DNA from: Apiosordaria backusii | Taxonomy: Eukaryota > Ascomycota > Sordariomycetes > Sordariales > Lasiosphaeriaceae | NCBI GenBank assembly: GCA_030549205.1 | Contig: JAUKTV010000010.1 | Span: forward strand, 1 to 64,000 | Direction of reading: 5' to 3' | Length of the DNA stretch: 64,000 nucleotides | Part shown: piece after piece, positions 14,723 through 24,185 of the stretch | Layout of the letters: every line of letters starts with the position of its first letter | Numbering within the stretch: position 1 is the stretch's first letter | Program-made: the position numbers and the translations under genes | The notes under the pieces: generated by a model | Databases searched by the model: none | What the model saw: only the letters and a program-made list of their open reading frames with translations | Told to the model about the DNA's origin: nothing

Positions 14723-17700
14723 GGTTCGTAGCAGGCTCCCATGAGTTATCCGTGTCTGGGTAGTCCAGCCAGCTAACGAGGTACTCCAGCCGTTTGTTGT
14801 TAATGCGAGAATCCAACACTTCTTCTACATCGTACTCCTCTTCCTCGTCTGCAGCCTCCACACGTGTGTCCAGATTAGCCGTCCGTGGTGCCGGTTCCAA
14901 GAGTGAAACGTGAAAGGAGTTTGATCGTAGTCGCATTGTATCAGGCAGCTTGAGCTTGTATGCTGTCTCTGATATCTTCTTTTCGACCGTGAAGGGTCCC
15001 ACTCTCCTGTGGTCCAGCTTCTTGCTTGGTCGTTTTGTTCGCAAATTTCGTGTTGACAGAAACACTTTATCTCCCTCCCTCAGGCGAGGTCCCTCGAGCC
15101 GCTTTGTGTTGTAATATTTGCGCATCCGTTCTCTGACGAACTCGAGTTCTTTCCTGAGTCTGGCGTGCAGCATGTGCAGCTTGCCTGCCTTGACTGCCGC
15201 TCTAGGCACTCTTGCTTCTGGCCCTTGCCGTAGATCTGCCTCAAAGCCGTAATTCGCGAAGAATGGCGTAACCTTTGTCGTTTCCGTGGGTGCCGTGTTG
15301 TACGCGAGCTGTGCTGCTGGCAAGAGTTCAACCCAGTTGTCTTGCTCGAAATTGATGTAGTTCCGAAGATATTGTTCCACAATCTGGTTGAGTCTTTCTG
15401 TTTGCCCGTCTGTCTGCGGATGGTACGCTGACGACGTCTTGCTCTTCACTCCCACTGACTCCATCAGAGCCTTCCAAAACTTCGATACGAACTTGGTGTC
15501 GCGATCCGTGATGAATTCCCTTGGCCATGTGTGTGTCGCTGTAACGTTCCGAAACACCACATCCGCCAACTGTTCCGCCGTCCAGGTCTCTTTGTGGGGT
15601 AGGAAATACGCCCACTTGGTGAGCCTGTCGACTACCGTCAAGATGCTGTCGTACTTGACGCCTGTGGTTGTATCCTTGGAAACTGGAAGCTTGGTGATGA
15701 AATCCATTGACACCGAGCTCCAGGGTTGTTCTGCCACTGGCAATGGTTCCAAGAATCCGTATGGTTTGTGCCTTTCTGCCCTTGTTCTTCTGCAGAGGTC
15801 ACATTCCCGTAGAGTCTCTTCTACGTCCTTCTTCAATCCTGGCCAGTTGAAATGTTGTTTGATCTTTTCTGTCGTCTTGGCCACTCCCATGTGTCCTCCG
15901 AGCTTCGACTCGTGGATTTCCTGAACCAGTGTCTTCCGCTGCTCTGGGTCGACGTAGGCCCGGTTGTTGTACCAAAGCCGGTAGTTGTCGTCCTTCTGAA
16001 TCCCCAGAGACTCCAACTCCATCCATCGTTCCTGGTCGTTGTTGCTGACACTGCTCTGATACCTGTGGGTCGTTGATTCTTCTCGGTACACTGCGCAACA
16101 TTCTGCCCACTGCTGAAGTGGATGCCTCAGTGTGCCTTCTGCTGTTTCTTGCAGCAGGGGTGGTGATTCTTCTGCCACTTTCTCCTCGTGGTGGTCCGCC
16201 CTTCTGCTTAGAGCGTCCGCTCTCGCATTCTCGGATCCCTTCTTGTAATGGATCTGAAAATTGAACTCAGACAGGAATTCTGACCACCTGCCTTGCCTGG
16301 CGTTGAGGACCTTGGTAGTAGTGAAATACTTCAAGTTTTTGTGATCCGTGTAGACCTGAACCTCGTAGTTGGTACCGCTGAGATAGGGTCTCCATTCCTC
16401 AAAAGCCTCGATGATGGCAAGCAGCTCCTTGTCGTGGATTGGGTAGTTCTTGCGTGGTCCCTCCAGCTTCTTCGAAAAGAATGCTACCGGGTGCAACTTC
16501 CCGTCCTGGTCTCGTTGTCCTAGCTGTCCTCCGATGGCGTAGTCGGAAGCGTCTGTCTCAACTTCGAAAGGTCGTCCTGGATCCGGAAGCTTGAGTACTG
16601 GGTCCGCCACGATGGCGTTTTTGATGGCCTGAAAAGCCTCTTCCTGTTCTTCTTTCCACTTGAACTCGGCGTCCTTCTTGGTTAGGTCGTTCAATGGTTT
16701 TGCAATGGCGCCGTAGTTCCGTATGAACATTCGATAGAAATTGGTGAACCCCAGAAACTCTCGAACTCTTGTCTTCAGCCGTTCGGGTGTTTCTCCCTGT
16801 GGTCTCGGCCAGTCCTTGACTGCCGCGATCTTCCCTGGTTCCATTCGCACTTCTCCCGGCGAGATCAGATACCCGAGATAGACCGTCTCCTGCACATGGA
16901 ACTCGCTCTTGTCCTTGTTGACCGATAGTCCTGCTCCATGTAGCGCGTCCAAAATTTCCTTGACGTGCTGTTTGTGTTCTTCCAGAGTGCGTGAGTAGAT
17001 GAGAACGTCGTCGAGGTAACAAACTGCTGTTTTGTCGAGATACTGGCGAATCGTGTGATCAACGAGGGCCTGGAAAGTTGCTGGTGCATTGGTGAGCCCG
17101 AACGGCATAACGAGGTACTCGAAATGCCCGTAAGGCGTGCGAAAAGCTGTCTTCCATTCGTCTCCCTCCTTGATTCGTATGTGCGCGTACCCGACTGGCA
17201 TATCAAGTCTGGTGAACCATTGTGCCCCTGACAGTTGACTTCGCAATCGCGAAATCAGCGGTAGTGGGTAACCGTTCTTCACCGTCTCCTGATTCAGCTG
17301 TCGATAATCCACACACAGTCGCGGACTCCCATCTTTCTTCGGCACGAAGAAAACAGGATATCCAGCTGGCGATGTGGATGGTCTGATGTGTCCTCTCTTG
17401 ATATTTTCGTCCAAATACTTCCGTAACTCCTCACTCTGCTTGTCGTTGGTGTGGTAGACCTGGAAGAGCTTGAGCTTTGCTCCTTCCTTGAGCTTGATCT
17501 CATGGTCCCATGGTCCCCTCTCTGGTAGACCCTGAAGGTGTTTTGCCGTGAACACCGGATGTCCTTGATACTCCGATGGCACTCCCTTCTTCTCGTCCTT
17601 CCGTATGTTGTTGTAGTAGGCGTATTTGTCCTTCATTGCTGCCGCAATTTCCATCAACGCAACTGTTCCTACCAACCCTACTTCTTCGATCTTGCCGCCT

Positions 17701-18356
17701 GTGTCGATTGAGTACACTAATATTTCCCGTGTCTCTTGCGGTGGTGCCGTGGAGGGTGCTTGTCCCGCACTCTGCTCCTGCCGTGCTCCTGATCTCCCAT
17801 CGTTGGTTGGGTACTCCCGATATGTCCTCGGTCGTAGGTGGCCACCATCCTTCCAGTCGATGTCTGGGTTGTAGTCCTCGTGCCATGGCTGCCCCAGGAT
17901 CATGTCCTTTTCTGGCCCCATGTCCACGATGTCGAAAATCACTGTCGTTGTTTTTCCCGACACTGTGATGTCCAGTGGTAGCGTCTCTCTGCTCACCAAC
18001 TGCGTGGGGAAGGGTCCTTTCATGACGACCTCTTCCTCCTTCTTTCTCCATGGAACCCGGGCTTGTTGTACAAATCTTGGTGAAATCAAGTCCGCTTCTG
18101 CTCCACTGTCCACGAGTGCTTGCGTTTGGAAACTCTTCCAACGTGCCGTCACTCGCAATCTTTTGTCTTTCATGCCCCTCCTCTGTGCCGCAGCGACCTC
18201 GCTGATGTGTAGCTCGTGGTCCTTTAGAGGTTTGCGGCCTCCGCGAAAGGCCGTGACCCTTTTCCCGACTGTTGTTGAGCCTCCAGAGCGTCCTCCTTCG
18301 CCGAACTGTCCAGCAGTTCGAAATCGGCTAACCATCGTCGTTGGGCTTCCTTCCAC
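14514..18356 (-). CDS. pol: Pol polyprotein of element C (chromovirus)
   Basis: 1,280 codons without a stop. Domain order: retropepsin-like protease (D-S-G at residues 83-85), reverse transcriptase (C-V-D-Y-R-Q-L-N near 348; Y-L-D-D at 447-450), RNase H (T-D-A-S at 601; T-D-H at 670), integrase with an HHCC zinc site (H815, H822, C852, C855) and catalytic D885, D951, E987 (35 residues between the last two), then a chromodomain at about 1,174-1,226. The chromodomain places it among chromoviruses, where it is thought to steer integration to marked chromatin. The last 50 or so residues read antisense through the neighbouring ORF and may not be functional. The start is uncertain: normally pol is translated from the gag message, but here gag is inverted just upstream, so this copy may not be expressed. 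All catalytic residues are present. Confidence 0.92.
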   Translation of the reverse strand: MEGSPTTMVSRFRTAGQFGEGGRSGGSTTVGKRVTAFRGGRKPLKDHELHISEVAAAQRRGMKDKRLRVTARWKSFQTQALVDSGAEADLISPRFVQQARVPWRKKEEEVVMKGPFPTQLVSRETLPLDITVSGKTTTVIFDIVDMGPEKDMILGQPWHEDYNPDIDWKDGGHLRPRTYREYPTNDGRSGARQEQSAGQAPSTAPPQETREILVYSIDTGGKIEEVGLVGTVALMEIAAAMKDKYAYYNNIRKDEKKGVPSEYQGHPVFTAKHLQGLPERGPWDHEIKLKEGAKLKLFQVYHTNDKQSEELRKYLDENIKRGHIRPSTSPAGYPVFFVPKKDGSPRLCVDYRQLNQETVKNGYPLPLISRLRSQLSGAQWFTRLDMPVGYAHIRIKEGDEWKTAFRTPYGHFEYLVMPFGLTNAPATFQALVDHTIRQYLDKTAVCYLDDVLIYSRTLEEHKQHVKEILDALHGAGLSVNKDKSEFHVQETVYLGYLISPGEVRMEPGKIAAVKDWPRPQGETPERLKTRVREFLGFTNFYRMFIRNYGAIAKPLNDLTKKDAEFKWKEEQEEAFQAIKNAIVADPVLKLPDPGRPFEVETDASDYAIGGQLGQRDQDGKLHPVAFFSKKLEGPRKNYPIHDKELLAIIEAFEEWRPYLSGTNYEVQVYTDHKNLKYFTTTKVLNARQGRWSEFLSEFNFQIHYKKGSENARADALSRRADHHEEKVAEESPPLLQETAEGTLRHPLQQWAECCAVYREESTTHRYQSSVSNNDQERWMELESLGIQKDDNYRLWYNNRAYVDPEQRKTLVQEIHESKLGGHMGVAKTTEKIKQHFNWPGLKKDVEETLRECDLCRRTRAERHKPYGFLEPLPVAEQPWSSVSMDFITKLPVSKDTTTGVKYDSILTVVDRLTKWAYFLPHKETWTAEQLADVVFRNVTATHTWPREFITDRDTKFVSKFWKALMESVGVKSKTSSAYHPQTDGQTERLNQIVEQYLRNYINFEQDNWVELLPAAQLAYNTAPTETTKVTPFFANYGFEADLRQGPEARVPRAAVKAGKLHMLHARLRKELEFVRERMRKYYNTKRLEGPRLREGDKVFLSTRNLRTKRPSKKLDHRRVGPFTVEKKISETAYKLKLPDTMRLRSNSFHVSLLEPAPRTANLDTRVEAADEEEEYDVEEVLDSRINNKRLEYLVSWLDYPDTDNSWEPATNLNCPEKLEEFHRRNPGRPRATKDQGEVGGPGISRRQGQRHQGQETASQARPRASRRGRHQEQRRRGDQV

Positions 18357-18374
18357 TTTCTGTTCCTGGCACTA

Positions 18375-19901
18375 TTGATTAATGACGAAGGCTTGATGCA
18401 GCTTTTCTACAACGGGCTCAAGGACGAAGTGAAGGACGAGTTGTACAAGGAGGAGAGACCGGACACCATCGACAAATACATCGCTACAGCCATTCGTATC
18501 GACGACCGGCAGTTTCAACGCCGGATGGAGAAAAGAGGAACGCGTGCAAACCCAGGACAACACCGTGGCTCCGGAGGCTACCGAGCCAACGACAAGAAGA
18601 AACGCTACGCCACGAGCGTGTCTGGAACCACTCACGCGGGACCTATGGAGATTGACGCAGTTCAGAAGCGATTCAAGGGGAAGAACAACGTCAAGTGCTT
18701 CAACTGCGGGAAAACGGGGCATTTCAAGAGAGACTGTCGGGCACCCAAGCAGCTCAGCTGGAAGGAAAAGGAGGCGGCGGCAGTTGCGAAGACAACGCGG
18801 GTTGTTGAGATCTCAAGCATTGAGTACGGCAACGATGGATTCCTGGACTCAGCGGACGACTACACCGACAGCGACTACGAGCATGAGACTCAGGAAGGAG
18901 AATTAACAGTCGACTCTGAGGGAGAAGACCGTGTTGTGGGACAAGAACTGCCGACCAGGGGAGCCACCCGGCTAGAGGAAAGCACGGCTCCAGGACCCTC
19001 TGAGGAAACCTTGCGGAGGCTAAGGCGGGTTTTCACCACGACAGTCCTCTCAAGTTTAGACACGGGGGAGACCCTGAGGCAGGCCGAAGAGCGAGTTCAA
19101 AGACTCGAGGAAGAGTTGGCAGAACTTCGAAACCAGCGGGAGGCAATTGAACGACGCTACCGCGACCTCGAGGACAAGGTGGCGCAAACCGTGGCCAACA
19201 ACCAACCGCTCGCGCAGCTGCGGCAGGGCAACGAACATTGGATCGTTCCCGAGGAGGAGTTCGGCAAAGAATTCGCACTACTCAACAAAGATGAGGAGGT
19301 CTGGGATGAGTTTTGGGCATCACGACCAGTAGCCAGCCCCGGACTCGCGCTGACGCCAGGAGAGGTTCCGGAGTGTGGGTGGTATACTCCGTGCGAAGGA
19401 GACACACCACAAGTTCATCCACGACACCCGGAACACAGGAGAGTGCCATGGTTCCAGTGCATCGCTCATGGATGCGCGGAACACTACCAGTCAAAGACCC
19501 TGAACGGGCACTGGCCGGTCAGAGAGGTCACCCAGACAGACCAACCGGTACCGGTGTCGAGGACTCTCGCAAGATGGGGAGCGCCGGGCGAAGAGTTGAA
19601 CGATTATTTCCTGTGGAAACAAGGGGACCCAGTCAAGCTGGAGAAACTCCAGGTCATACAGGTCACGCCCAGGTACGCAAGGTGCTGCCTCGAGTGGGTG
19701 ACAGGCTGGGGGGAGAACACCGCCAGCGAGAAGGAATACGGGTTGACGTGGTGTAAGAGTGCAGACTGTGCTTTCCATCTGCGAGCAAAGGCCCGGAAAC
19801 ACCACGAGGCCAACCCCAAAGGATATAAGGCACGCAGCAAGAAAAGTATGCAACGTGTGACGAACCCCTGTACAGAACCTCTGAAAGGGATACTCGGTTG
19901 A
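18375..19901 (+). CDS. gag: 5'-truncated, inverted Gag of element C
   Basis: About 508 codons, opposite in strand to pol and back to back with it. The frame starts abruptly at about 18,370 inside a capsid-like segment (L-M-Q-L-F-Y-N-G-L-K) with no proper ATG, so the N-terminal half of Gag is missing. Then come a basic linker, a CCHC zinc knuckle (C-x2-C-x4-H-x4-C starting at 18,696), an acidic stretch, a coiled coil (about residues 235-270) and a C-terminal extension with two C-x4-C-x2-H motifs. The last 15 codons run into the right LTR. The zinc knuckle identifies it as a nucleocapsid protein that binds element RNA. It is probably non-functional in this orientation. Confidence 0.8.
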   Translation: MINDEGLMQLFYNGLKDEVKDELYKEERPDTIDKYIATAIRIDDRQFQRRMEKRGTRANPGQHRGSGGYRANDKKKRYATSVSGTTHAGPMEIDAVQKRFKGKNNVKCFNCGKTGHFKRDCRAPKQLSWKEKEAAAVAKTTRVVEISSIEYGNDGFLDSADDYTDSDYEHETQEGELTVDSEGEDRVVGQELPTRGATRLEESTAPGPSEETLRRLRRVFTTTVLSSLDTGETLRQAEERVQRLEEELAELRNQREAIERRYRDLEDKVAQTVANNQPLAQLRQGNEHWIVPEEEFGKEFALLNKDEEVWDEFWASRPVASPGLALTPGEVPECGWYTPCEGDTPQVHPRHPEHRRVPWFQCIAHGCAEHYQSKTLNGHWPVREVTQTDQPVPVSRTLARWGAPGEELNDYFLWKQGDPVKLEKLQVIQVTPRYARCCLEWVTGWGENTASEKEYGLTWCKSADCAFHLRAKARKHHEANPKGYKARSKKSMQRVTNPCTEPLKGILG

Positions 19902-20258
19902 AGGTAACTTCTGACAATTGGTTCGGTGCAGCTAAACAGTGCACAACAAGATGTCTCAATGTAAACACAAGATACCGTGAATACAAGCTGTGATTGCATA
20001 CTGCGGAACTATCTACCAGCTACCTAGTTCCTCCGTATATATAGACCTGTGATTTTCCCGATCATGGTGATCATTCCGCTCTTCCCCAATGATCACAATG
20101 ATCGCTATGATCCCTCTGTGCTTCCCTATTGGTTATGCTCCTGCGGTCACTGTGTCCCTCAGTCTTATTATCCGTGCTCGCCTGGGCTGCCGTGTCCTTG
20201 TTCTGATTGGCTGGTGACCTTGCACTGCTCCACCGTTCCCGACGTTAAGGTTGTGACA
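19856..20258 (-). repeat. LTR of element C (right; 5' LTR in the pol orientation)
   Basis: 403 bp, identical by eye to 13,507-13,909, followed by CCTAA. In the pol orientation this is the promoter LTR. The bases just inside it (GTATGCAACG on the plus strand) show no TGG-type tRNA primer site, so priming is either by a self-primer or lost through the rearrangement. Confidence 0.9.
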
Positions 20259-20263
20259 CCTAA

Positions 20264-22371
20264 GCCTTTCTTTATAATTATAAAAAACCTTTACTTCTTT
20301 AATAAAGGCTTTTTTTTTTTCCTAAATAATTAATAAGCTAATTTTTAAACTTAATCGCTACCTTTACTATCTTACCTTTATTACCTTATCTTTTCTTTTA
20401 TTATATTCTCTTTTACTTTTTTTTTTTATTAATTAACTTTATAATTAATTACTATACTTTAACCTTCTTTAAATTTATCTTTTAAATTCTTACACTTATA
20501 ATAATCTCTAAACCTTTATTTAAACTCTTTAATAAGTAAAATAAGTAAGCTTATTTTTTACAACTTTATTTTTAAATTCAATAACTTTTCTTTTAATTTA
20601 TCCTATACTATAAGTATTTTTAAAAAAAGCACTAACGCCTTCTATTACTTAAATTACTATATTTAAAGTAACCTTCTTTTTAAATATTATAAAGGAAAAG
20701 CCTTTAGAATTATTTAGTAGGATTTATTTATTTACTTTATAATTAAAAAGATAGTTAAAAATAATATAAAGGTAAATTTTAACTCTATTATTTATTAACG
20801 CTTTTTTTACTTTCTTACTTACTATTATATTATTAAAAAAGCTTTTATTAAAGTCCTTCTATTTTATAACCTAATCTTCTTTATTAACTTTATAAATAAG
20901 GATATTTATAATGCCTTTATTAATAAAAAACTATACTATCTTAAAGTATATAATTATAGAAAGTTCGTTAAATAAGTATATAACTTCTTCTTTAATAAGG
21001 TCCTTTTTTCTATTAAGTCCTAACTGAACCTTTTTATTAAAGAAGATAAATAGTACCTTTTTAAAAGCTCTTTAATAAAAGAAGGTTAAAATTAAAACAT
21101 TTAAATAGAAAATTTCTATATTAAATTCCTTATCGGTAATATCTTTATTACTTATAACCTTATTAAAAGTCCTGACTTATATACTATCTTTTAATAAAAG
21201 CAACTTAAAGAGATTAAAGGACAGCTTATTTAGGATTTAATAGAAAAGCTGGTTATTAAAGAAGAAGTTTAATATAGTTTTTTTTACTTTTAATTAAAAG
21301 CTAAGTTTTTTTATTAAACTATTACTATTAAGGATATTATAAAGAACGACTTTTAAAATATTAGCCTATAGTTAGCTAATTACTATATAGAGATTAGCCT
21401 TTTTATTACCTTTACTATTTAAAAGAAGCTCTACTATTAAAAGTCCCCTTTTTACTATAATAATAGCTTTATAGACATTATTTATAATAAAGAAGTTACT
21501 ATAAAGGTATATACTATACTCTATAGCTATTTAAAAAAGAAAAAGCTTCTTAACGATAAAAAAAAGGCTCTTTATTAATTTTATAATATATAAGTAGCTT
21601 TTTTAAAAATCAGTACGTTCTTTAAGAACTTTAAAGAATTTAATATTAAACTTTATTAAATAGTTAAAATCGAAAGGTTTAAAGAAGGTATACCTTTCTT
21701 TTTAAAAATAATAAGTAATTTTTAATTTAAATAGTAGATAAACCGGAATTTTGTAAAGAATATTAAAGTTAGATATATCTTTTATTATAAAGCTAGCCTT
21801 TTTATTAATATTTCTATTATACTAGCTTTTAAATATAACTTACTTATTATTATAAATTAAAAAGACATTGCCTATTACTTTACTATTCTATTATACTATA
21901 AAAACTTTCCTTTTTTAAACCTTCTAAGTTAGTCCCTTTCTTATATCTTTATTTTTAATAAGGAAGGTATTATTATTAAAATATAAAAGGTAAAATCGCT
22001 ATATATTTAAAAAAAGAATATTAACAGCTTTACCGATTTATACTAATTAGCTAATTTTAAAAATCCTTATATTATTACTATAGACACTTCTATTTATAAT
22101 TAATATAAACGTAACTATAAAGGAAATTGCAGTTAAAGATAAAGTAATAGAAGTAATTAGTATTATATATTTAAATATCTTTAAAAATAATAAAAAGAGA
22201 AAATAATAGATTAAGATAATTATAAAGGATATAGAATACTAACTAGGTTTTAAAATAGAGTTTTATATTACTTTTATTTAAAAGGAAATAATATAGGATT
22301 TTAAAAAGGAGAATAATAAAAGAAGTAACAATTTCTTAAAGGATTAAGAAGCTTTCTTTTATACCGGGTAT
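20264..22371 (+). other. Right part of element B interior, RIP-degraded
   Basis: Continuation of element B after the insertion of element C. AT-rich, no surviving frame, and no recognisable protein landmark that I can defend. Confidence 0.6.
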
Positions 22372-23054
22372 TATTATAAGATTCTATACCTTTATAGGAC
22401 TTATTTAATATTATAGTTTACTTTATATAATTCCTTAAAAAGATCTATAGTTTAAAGCTTTTAAAGGAAGCTTTTTATTTTATTCTTACCTTTTACTATA
22501 AGTTATATCCTATATATAATATAATTATTATATTTTTATTTCTTTTTTTATTCTTTTTTTCTTTTTTATATATAAATATATTTAATAACCTTCTTAACCT
22601 TAATTTTCTATAGTAAATCTAACTTCGGAAAATACCTTTATATCTTCTTTTATAAAGGAAGCTTTTATTAAACCTCCTATCTATATACTTTCTATATTAA
22701 CTATTAAAGCCTATATAAAGAACCTTTTTAAAAAGGCTTTTTAGGAATTTCCTTTGGACTTTTTTATAAACCTTTCTATAGAACCTTCTTCGAAGTTCCT
22801 TTTAAAACCTCCTTTAAAACCTTCTTTTAAAAACCTCTTTAAAAAGCCTCTATTAGAACCTTCTTTAAAATCTCCTTAAGAAGCTTTTATTAAAACCTTC
22901 TTTAAAACCTCCTTAAGAAACCTCTTCCGGAACCTTCTTTAGAACCTCTTTAGGAACCTCTTTTAAAACCTTCTTAGGAACTTCCTTTAGGAACTTCCTT
23001 TAGAAGTCTTCTTAGAAACCTCCTATTCGAACTTTCTACCAGAAAGTCACAATA
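22372..23054 (+). repeat. 3' LTR of element B
   Basis: 683 bp, starting TATTATAAGATTCTATACC and ending TCACAATA. It aligns with 4,072-4,755 with mostly C/T and G/A differences, and is followed by TATAT, the target duplication. Confidence 0.8.
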
Positions 23055-23372
23055 TATATTCTATTAACCAATAGGCTAAACCGTCTATAATTTTATATTT
23101 AAGCTACTAAAGCCTACTACTATAGGCAGTATAAGTAGCCTAACCCTAACTCTACAATAACCTATACTTTAAATTAAGGGTACTAGGTTTTACAGTTCCT
23201 TTTATATAGCCATAAGTCGATTATTAAAAAGTTATAAACTATATTAACTTAATTACTTATAAGACCTATAACTAACTACTGGGCTAGCTAAATTAACTAA
23301 GACTTAGTAGGCCTATAGTTAAGTAGGTATATTATTACTATACTAAATTATAGGCCTATAGGCTCTATAAAG
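23055..23372. repeat. Repeat A, unit 2, right part
   Basis: It resumes the A sequence exactly where element B cut it, matching about 1,790-2,101 of unit 1, with a CCTAACCCTAAC motif at about 23,138. Similarity to unit 1 ends near 23,372, where unrelated AT-rich sequence begins. Confidence 0.6.
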
Positions 23373-24185
23373 GACCTTAATAAAACTACTATTAGCCTTA
23401 AGCCTTAATTAATAGGCTACTATAGCTTCTTAATATATAGCTATAGTTACTATTAAAGCAGCAGTTATAGTAGCTTTAGGCCGTTTTAAAGCGCTTTAAG
23501 CTACTATTAAAAGCTTAATTTACTTTACTACTTCGGTTATAGTATTTTATAACTATTAAATTTAGGCCTCTTACTTTTTTAGTTAAATAGTAAAGGCCTG
23601 TATATAGTAAAAATCTACTGATTCTTCCCTTTCGGAAGGCCCCTACTTAAGCTTAGTATTTTGTATTTTAAAATCTATAGAAAGCTTAATATACTTACCA
23701 TTAAAGCATTCTATAAAGCATTAAGACTTTAACTTAATACTGTTTTTAACTAAAGCTTTACTATAGTTTACTTATTTAGTAAAAGAAGCTAGGTCTATAG
23801 TATTTAAAAGAGTTTAAAAGAATAAGCTTTATTTTATATAGTAAATTACTATAACTACTAAGAGCAGTAGTAGTTAAGAAGGTTACTTTACTTTCTTACT
23901 ATTTTACCTGCTTTTAGGATTTACAAAACTACCTACTTAACTATAGTTAAAGTAAGAGGCTATTTCTAACTTTTATAGGTTTGTAATTTATAGGCTTTTA
24001 GTACCCTATAAAGCCTAATTTTACGCTCTTTACAGTATAATAAATTTTAATAGCAAATATAAAATTTAAACCTTATAGGCTTTCAGAAAATCTAATAAAA
24101 TAAGGCAAACTTAGTATTTACCTTATTACCTTACTTTAATAGATAAGCTATAAAATTAGTAATTTTATAACTTACTTATAGTACA
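23373..24185. other. AT-rich sequence without a recognisable gene
   Basis: RIP-like composition, with stop codons in the frames I read. I see no similarity to the A or B units and no gene. Confidence 0.5.

Larger units (their letters stand above)
13507..20258 (-). mobile_element. Element C: young Ty3/gypsy chromovirus, internally rearranged
   Basis: A 6,752-bp unit between two 403-bp LTRs (13,507-13,909 and 19,856-20,258). They look identical by eye and are flanked by the target duplication CCTAA (13,502-13,506 and 20,259-20,263). LTRs start TGTGACG and end TTGTGACA. GC content and codon structure are normal, in sharp contrast to the surrounding RIP-mutated element B. Pol (protease, RT, RNase H, integrase, chromodomain) is on the minus strand. 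A polypurine tract abuts the left LTR in the same orientation, so the element reads right to left. A gag fragment with a zinc knuckle lies on the opposite strand between pol and the right LTR, and a zinc/coiled-coil ORF lies on the plus strand next to the left LTR. I found no tRNA-type primer binding site next to either LTR. Confidence 0.9.
4072..23054 (+). mobile_element. Element B: RIP-degraded Ty3/gypsy LTR retrotransposon, interrupted by element C
   Basis: The element is bounded by two long terminal repeats (4,072-4,755 and 22,372-23,054) and the target duplication TATAT. Excluding element C it is about 12.2 kb, large for a fungal gypsy element. The LTR start TGTTGTGA and the degraded end TCACAATA fit an original TGTTGTGA/TCACAACA inverted pair. 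The interior is saturated with C-to-T/G-to-A changes and has no open frames. In one plus-strand frame, however, an RT YxDD-like site and RNase H landmarks remain in the right order, so the element reads left to right. It is certainly dead. Confidence 0.8.
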
